From positions 1-8,098 of the forward strand of contig JBCCRH010000294.1 in NCBI GenBank assembly GCA_039208045.1: a DNA stretch of 8,098 bases. Reading direction: 5' to 3'. Below are positions 6,252-8,098 of the stretch, piece by piece. The DNA is from JBCCRH01 sp039208045 (GTDB taxonomy: Bacteria > Bacteroidota > Bacteroidia > Chitinophagales > Saprospiraceae). Made by a program: the position numbers and the translations under genes. The first letter of the stretch is position 1. The number at the start of each line of letters is the position of its first letter. Under the pieces are notes generated by a model that was given only the letters and a program-made list of their open reading frames with translations, made no database searches and was not told the origin of the DNA.

Positions 6252-7425
6252 TCGTCTACTAGAGTTCAAACCAATTGCTCGAAAAGTTTGGAAGCGCGAG
6301 GGCTTGCAATATTTTGCTGCTGACGAAATGGAATATCTCACGAATGAATTGTTAGGGGTTCGTGCTGGTGAGGTGAGGCAGTATTTTCAAGCTGCCCAAA
6401 CGCTGCAAGGGCTTTTTGAGCAAGCTGCACAACACATTATTGACAACCAACTATGGGAGGCCGTTGGGATACCCAAAAATGCTGTTCGCCTCATTGAATA
6501 CTCGTGGAATCATCGCCAGAAACATCCTATGCTCTATGGGCGTTTCGATCTTTCTGGGGTGATCGATGGGAAGCCTCCCAAGCTGATTGAGTACAATGCC
6601 GATACGGCCACGGTGCTAGCAGAAAGTGCGCTCATCCAAGCTCATCAATTGCAAGCTGCTAAATTGCCAGCTCACCAACAAGCCAACACAGTAGTGGCAG
6701 ACTTGGCTACTCAGTTTGATCGTTTGCGGCTGCTGCACCCGCAACGCGACCCCTTACTGCTGCTAAGTACGTTGGGCCATGTAGAGGATTACCTCAATGC
6801 AGATGTGGTAGCCAAAGCCGCTGAGCAAGCAAGCTTTGACATCCAGCATTTGCAGTTGAGTCAAGTTGTTTTTTCGCCAGATGAAGGCATTTTTATCGAA
6901 CTAGGCCCTGACGAATTCGTCAAAGCAGACTATTGGTTTAAGCTCATTCCTTGGGAGTTCATTGCCACAGAAGAGCCAGAGCTGATGGATATTCTGACTA
7001 ATATTGTGATGGGAGGGCATGCCGTTATCCTCAACCCCGCTTATACCTTACTCTACCAATCCAAGGCTATATTGAAAATTCTATGGGACTTGTTTCCAAA
7101 CCATCCTAATCTATTGCCAGCGAGCTATACAGAAAGAGCTTTCAAAGGGCAAGCGTATGTAGAGAAAGTCATCTTTGGGCGAGAAGGGGAGAATATTCGG
7201 ATGTACGATCACTACGGTCAAATTCGGGAAGAAAATGGAGGGGACTTTGCTCATTTTAGTCCGATCTATCAAGCCTATGAAGAGTTGCCGCAGGACAGCG
7301 ATGGAGATTATTACCAAGCAGGGGTATATATGACGTATCAGCCCTCTTGTCTTTCTTATCGCCGCCGGGATGGGTTGATTGTCGACACCGACTCTGAATT
7401 TATTGGGCACTACCTGATGGACTAA
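6241..7425 (+). CDS. Glutathionylspermidine-synthase-family ATP-grasp amide ligase (YgiC/YjfC-like)
   Basis: Carbon-nitrogen ligase of the family that activates a glycine carboxylate with ATP and couples it to a polyamine. At 394 aa it has only the synthetase part (YgiC is about 386 aa) and lacks the N-terminal amidase of bifunctional Gss. Visible motifs: GRFD (100-103) and IEYNAD (116-121), giving the Arg, Asp, Glu and Asn that bind ATP and Mg in Gss; PWEF (237-240); a PAYTLLYQSKAIL segment with Lys275; NHPNLLP; EKVIFGREG (308-316); and a C-terminal Arg cluster RRRDGLI (374-380). ATG at 6241 is chosen over an in-frame TTG at 6214; it overlaps the lipoprotein stop by 11 nt, suggesting translational coupling. 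Its 3' end overlaps speD, convergent, by 26 bp. The true acceptor and amine are unknown; there is no evidence in the window that glutathione is the substrate. Confidence 0.88.
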   Translation: MVDSRLLEFKPIARKVWKREGLQYFAADEMEYLTNELLGVRAGEVRQYFQAAQTLQGLFEQAAQHIIDNQLWEAVGIPKNAVRLIEYSWNHRQKHPMLYGRFDLSGVIDGKPPKLIEYNADTATVLAESALIQAHQLQAAKLPAHQQANTVVADLATQFDRLRLLHPQRDPLLLLSTLGHVEDYLNADVVAKAAEQASFDIQHLQLSQVVFSPDEGIFIELGPDEFVKADYWFKLIPWEFIATEEPELMDILTNIVMGGHAVILNPAYTLLYQSKAILKILWDLFPNHPNLLPASYTERAFKGQAYVEKVIFGREGENIRMYDHYGQIREENGGDFAHFSPIYQAYEELPQDSDGDYYQAGVYMTYQPSCLSYRRRDGLIVDTDSEFIGHYLMD

Positions 7426-7759
7426 GGCCTCGCTCAATAAACTGCATCTCCATACTACTTGCCTGGAATGCTTCCTGCAAATATTGGATCGCTAGCGCAG
7501 CATTGATCGTTTCACCACAAGTGAAAATATCAATGGCGGCATAGGCATGCTCTGGCCAAGTATGGATGGTGAGATGGCTCTCTTGAATAATAACAACTCC
7601 GCTCACTCCGTATGGCTGAAACTGGTGAAAGTTAGAAGTCACAATAGTAGCATTTGCCTTTCGAGCAGCTTCTAGCATAATTGCTTCTACCTGAGCAACT
7701 TCCTCAAGAATGCTTGCCCCACAGTCGCGTAATTCGATTAACCAATGTTTGCCTAGCAT
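7400..7759 (-). CDS. speD: S-adenosylmethionine decarboxylase proenzyme (class 1B, pyruvoyl)
   Basis: Produces decarboxylated SAM, the aminopropyl donor for SpeE. The 119-aa chain (close to the roughly 120-130 aa of the short bacterial class) contains the self-cleavage site QE|SHLTIHTWPE: Ser61 becomes the pyruvoyl group, with His66 and Cys81 (FTCG) matching the processing and catalytic residues of Thermotoga SpeD. ATIVTSNFHQFQPYGVSG upstream is also typical. Start: ATG at 7759 gives MLGKHWLIEL, in register with LGRH of relatives; a TTG at 7777 would fall 3 nt after a -7-like box and is less likely. The C-terminal codons overlap the ATP-grasp gene on the opposite strand. It sits close to, but on the opposite strand from, the ligase it would serve indirectly. 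Confidence 0.94.
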   Translation of the reverse strand: MLGKHWLIELRDCGASILEEVAQVEAIMLEAARKANATIVTSNFHQFQPYGVSGVVIIQESHLTIHTWPEHAYAAIDIFTCGETINAALAIQYLQEAFQASSMEMQFIERGLSPSGSAQ

Positions 7760-7780
7760 AAAATGATGTAAGATCAACCG

Positions 7781-7788
7781 CTAAGATA
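7781..7788 (-). promoter_or_regulatory. Possible -7-like box (TATCTTAG) for speD
   Basis: In the 41-bp gap the minus strand has TATCTTAG, one mismatch to TAnnTTTG, ending 21 nt before the ATG at 7759. It supports that ATG over the TTG at 7777. A clear -33 element is absent. Confidence 0.3.
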
Positions 7789-7800
7789 TTACATTTTAAA

Positions 7801-8097
7801 CTAGGTCTTTCTTTTCACCAATACGACTTTTCCTTGCTCCGCCTTGCTCACCTTTTTCATAAAGGCTCGGAAGTCGGCATAGTTGCTAGCAGGTACCCGA
7901 AAAGCAGGCATTACCGCTTTGCGGTGTAAGACCAATTGATTAGCTTGTGTTTCAATCTTTAGCTGATAAGTGCCAAAGGAAGACTCTATATTCAAATCCT
8001 TATCTGGAACGCTTTCTACCTGATAGCCCTTGGGTAGTTGGATGCGGATGGTATCATCTACGGTATAGCCTGTTTTTCGGATGATATCTAGCGTTCG
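7801..8097 (-). CDS. DUF3857/DUF3858-type (transglutaminase-like) protein, C-terminal end (5' end outside window)
   Basis: The frame is open through the window edge at 8098; only the last 98 codons are visible, and the in-frame TTG at 7995 is internal. The segment reads as an Ig-like beta domain: IRIQLPKGYQVESVP, then SSFGTYQLKIE, LVLHRKAVMP, a YADFRAFMKKVSKAEQGKVVL helix-strand end. This pattern (LP.GY.VE..P, S.FG.Y, R.., Y..FR.F...V..A....VVL) is typical of the C-terminus of DUF3857 transglutaminase-core proteins common in Bacteroidota, which are exported. The catalytic Cys-His-Asp core would lie upstream, outside the window, so activity cannot be judged. It ends 41 bp before the speD start on the same strand, so read-through into speD is possible. 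Confidence 0.7.
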   Translation of the reverse strand, partial: RTLDIIRKTGYTVDDTIRIQLPKGYQVESVPDKDLNIESSFGTYQLKIETQANQLVLHRKAVMPAFRVPASNYADFRAFMKKVSKAEQGKVVLVKRKT

Positions 8098-8098
8098 A

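Noticed and set aside
6051..6341. Open frame of 96 codons on the minus strand across the lipoprotein/ligase junction
   Set aside because: Antisense to two supported genes, with no domain or start context.
6241..7425. Calling the ligase a true glutathionylspermidine synthetase (gss)
   Set aside because: It lacks the amidase domain, is only YgiC-sized, and nothing in the window points to glutathione; only family-level assignment is safe.
7111..7437. Open frame of 108 codons on the minus strand within the ATP-grasp gene
   Set aside because: Antisense shadow of a gene with clear family motifs; no recognisable domain and no promoter.
1..8098. CRISPR array, tRNA/rRNA, insertion sequence, phage or toxin-antitoxin/defence genes
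   Set aside because: No direct-repeat array, RNA-gene signature, transposase or defence-type domain is seen on either strand; coding is almost continuous with metabolic and envelope genes.

Overview
The window looks like chromosome of a member of the Bacteroidota, most likely an environmental, Saprospiria/Lewinella-like lineage (the lineage is inference). Pointers: a fused alpha-beta 2-oxoacid dehydrogenase E1, a bacterial GGGP-synthase-family prenyltransferase, an OmpA protein with a coiled-coil arm, a DUF3857/DUF3858-type protein end, no clear Shine-Dalgarno sequences, and several upstream octamers close to the Bacteroidota -7 box TAnnTTTG. Coding density is very high; no intergenic gap exceeds about 125 bp. 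I see no RNA gene, mobile element, CRISPR array or phage gene.

Layout. (1) 2-766, +: the C-terminal 254 codons of an OmpA/MotB-like peptidoglycan-binding protein. (2) 769-3162, -: fused E1 alpha/beta dehydrogenase, convergent with gene 1 with only 2 bp between the stops. (3) 3288-4064, -: geranylgeranylglyceryl/heptaprenylglyceryl phosphate synthase family enzyme. (4) 4103-5635, -: membrane-embedded spermidine-synthase-like aminopropyltransferase. (5) Divergently, across 58 bp, 5694-6251, +: a small UPF0323/YgiB-like lipoprotein ending in Gly-Gly. (6) 6241-7425, +: a YgiC-like, glutathionylspermidine-synthase-family ATP-grasp ligase, overlapping gene 5 by 11 nt. (7) 7400-7759, -: S-adenosylmethionine decarboxylase proenzyme (SpeD), whose 3' end overlaps gene 6 by 26 bp. 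(8) 7801-8097, -: the C-terminal end of a DUF3857/DUF3858 (transglutaminase-like) protein that runs off the window.

How the genes may work together. Genes 4-7 form a polyamine module. SpeD makes decarboxylated SAM, the aminopropyl donor. The membrane SpeE-like enzyme transfers aminopropyl to an amine. The ATP-grasp enzyme belongs to a family that joins a polyamine to a C-terminal glycine carboxylate. The lipoprotein encoded in an overlapping reading frame with the ligase ends in Gly-Gly. The most interesting hypothesis is that this module attaches a polyamine to an envelope component, possibly to the lipoprotein's own C-terminus. The second theme is membrane lipid: a GGGPS-family enzyme (archaeal-type ether-lipid chemistry) sits between the aminopropyltransferase and an E1 that could supply branched-chain acyl primers. 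Both links are inferred from gene order and family knowledge.
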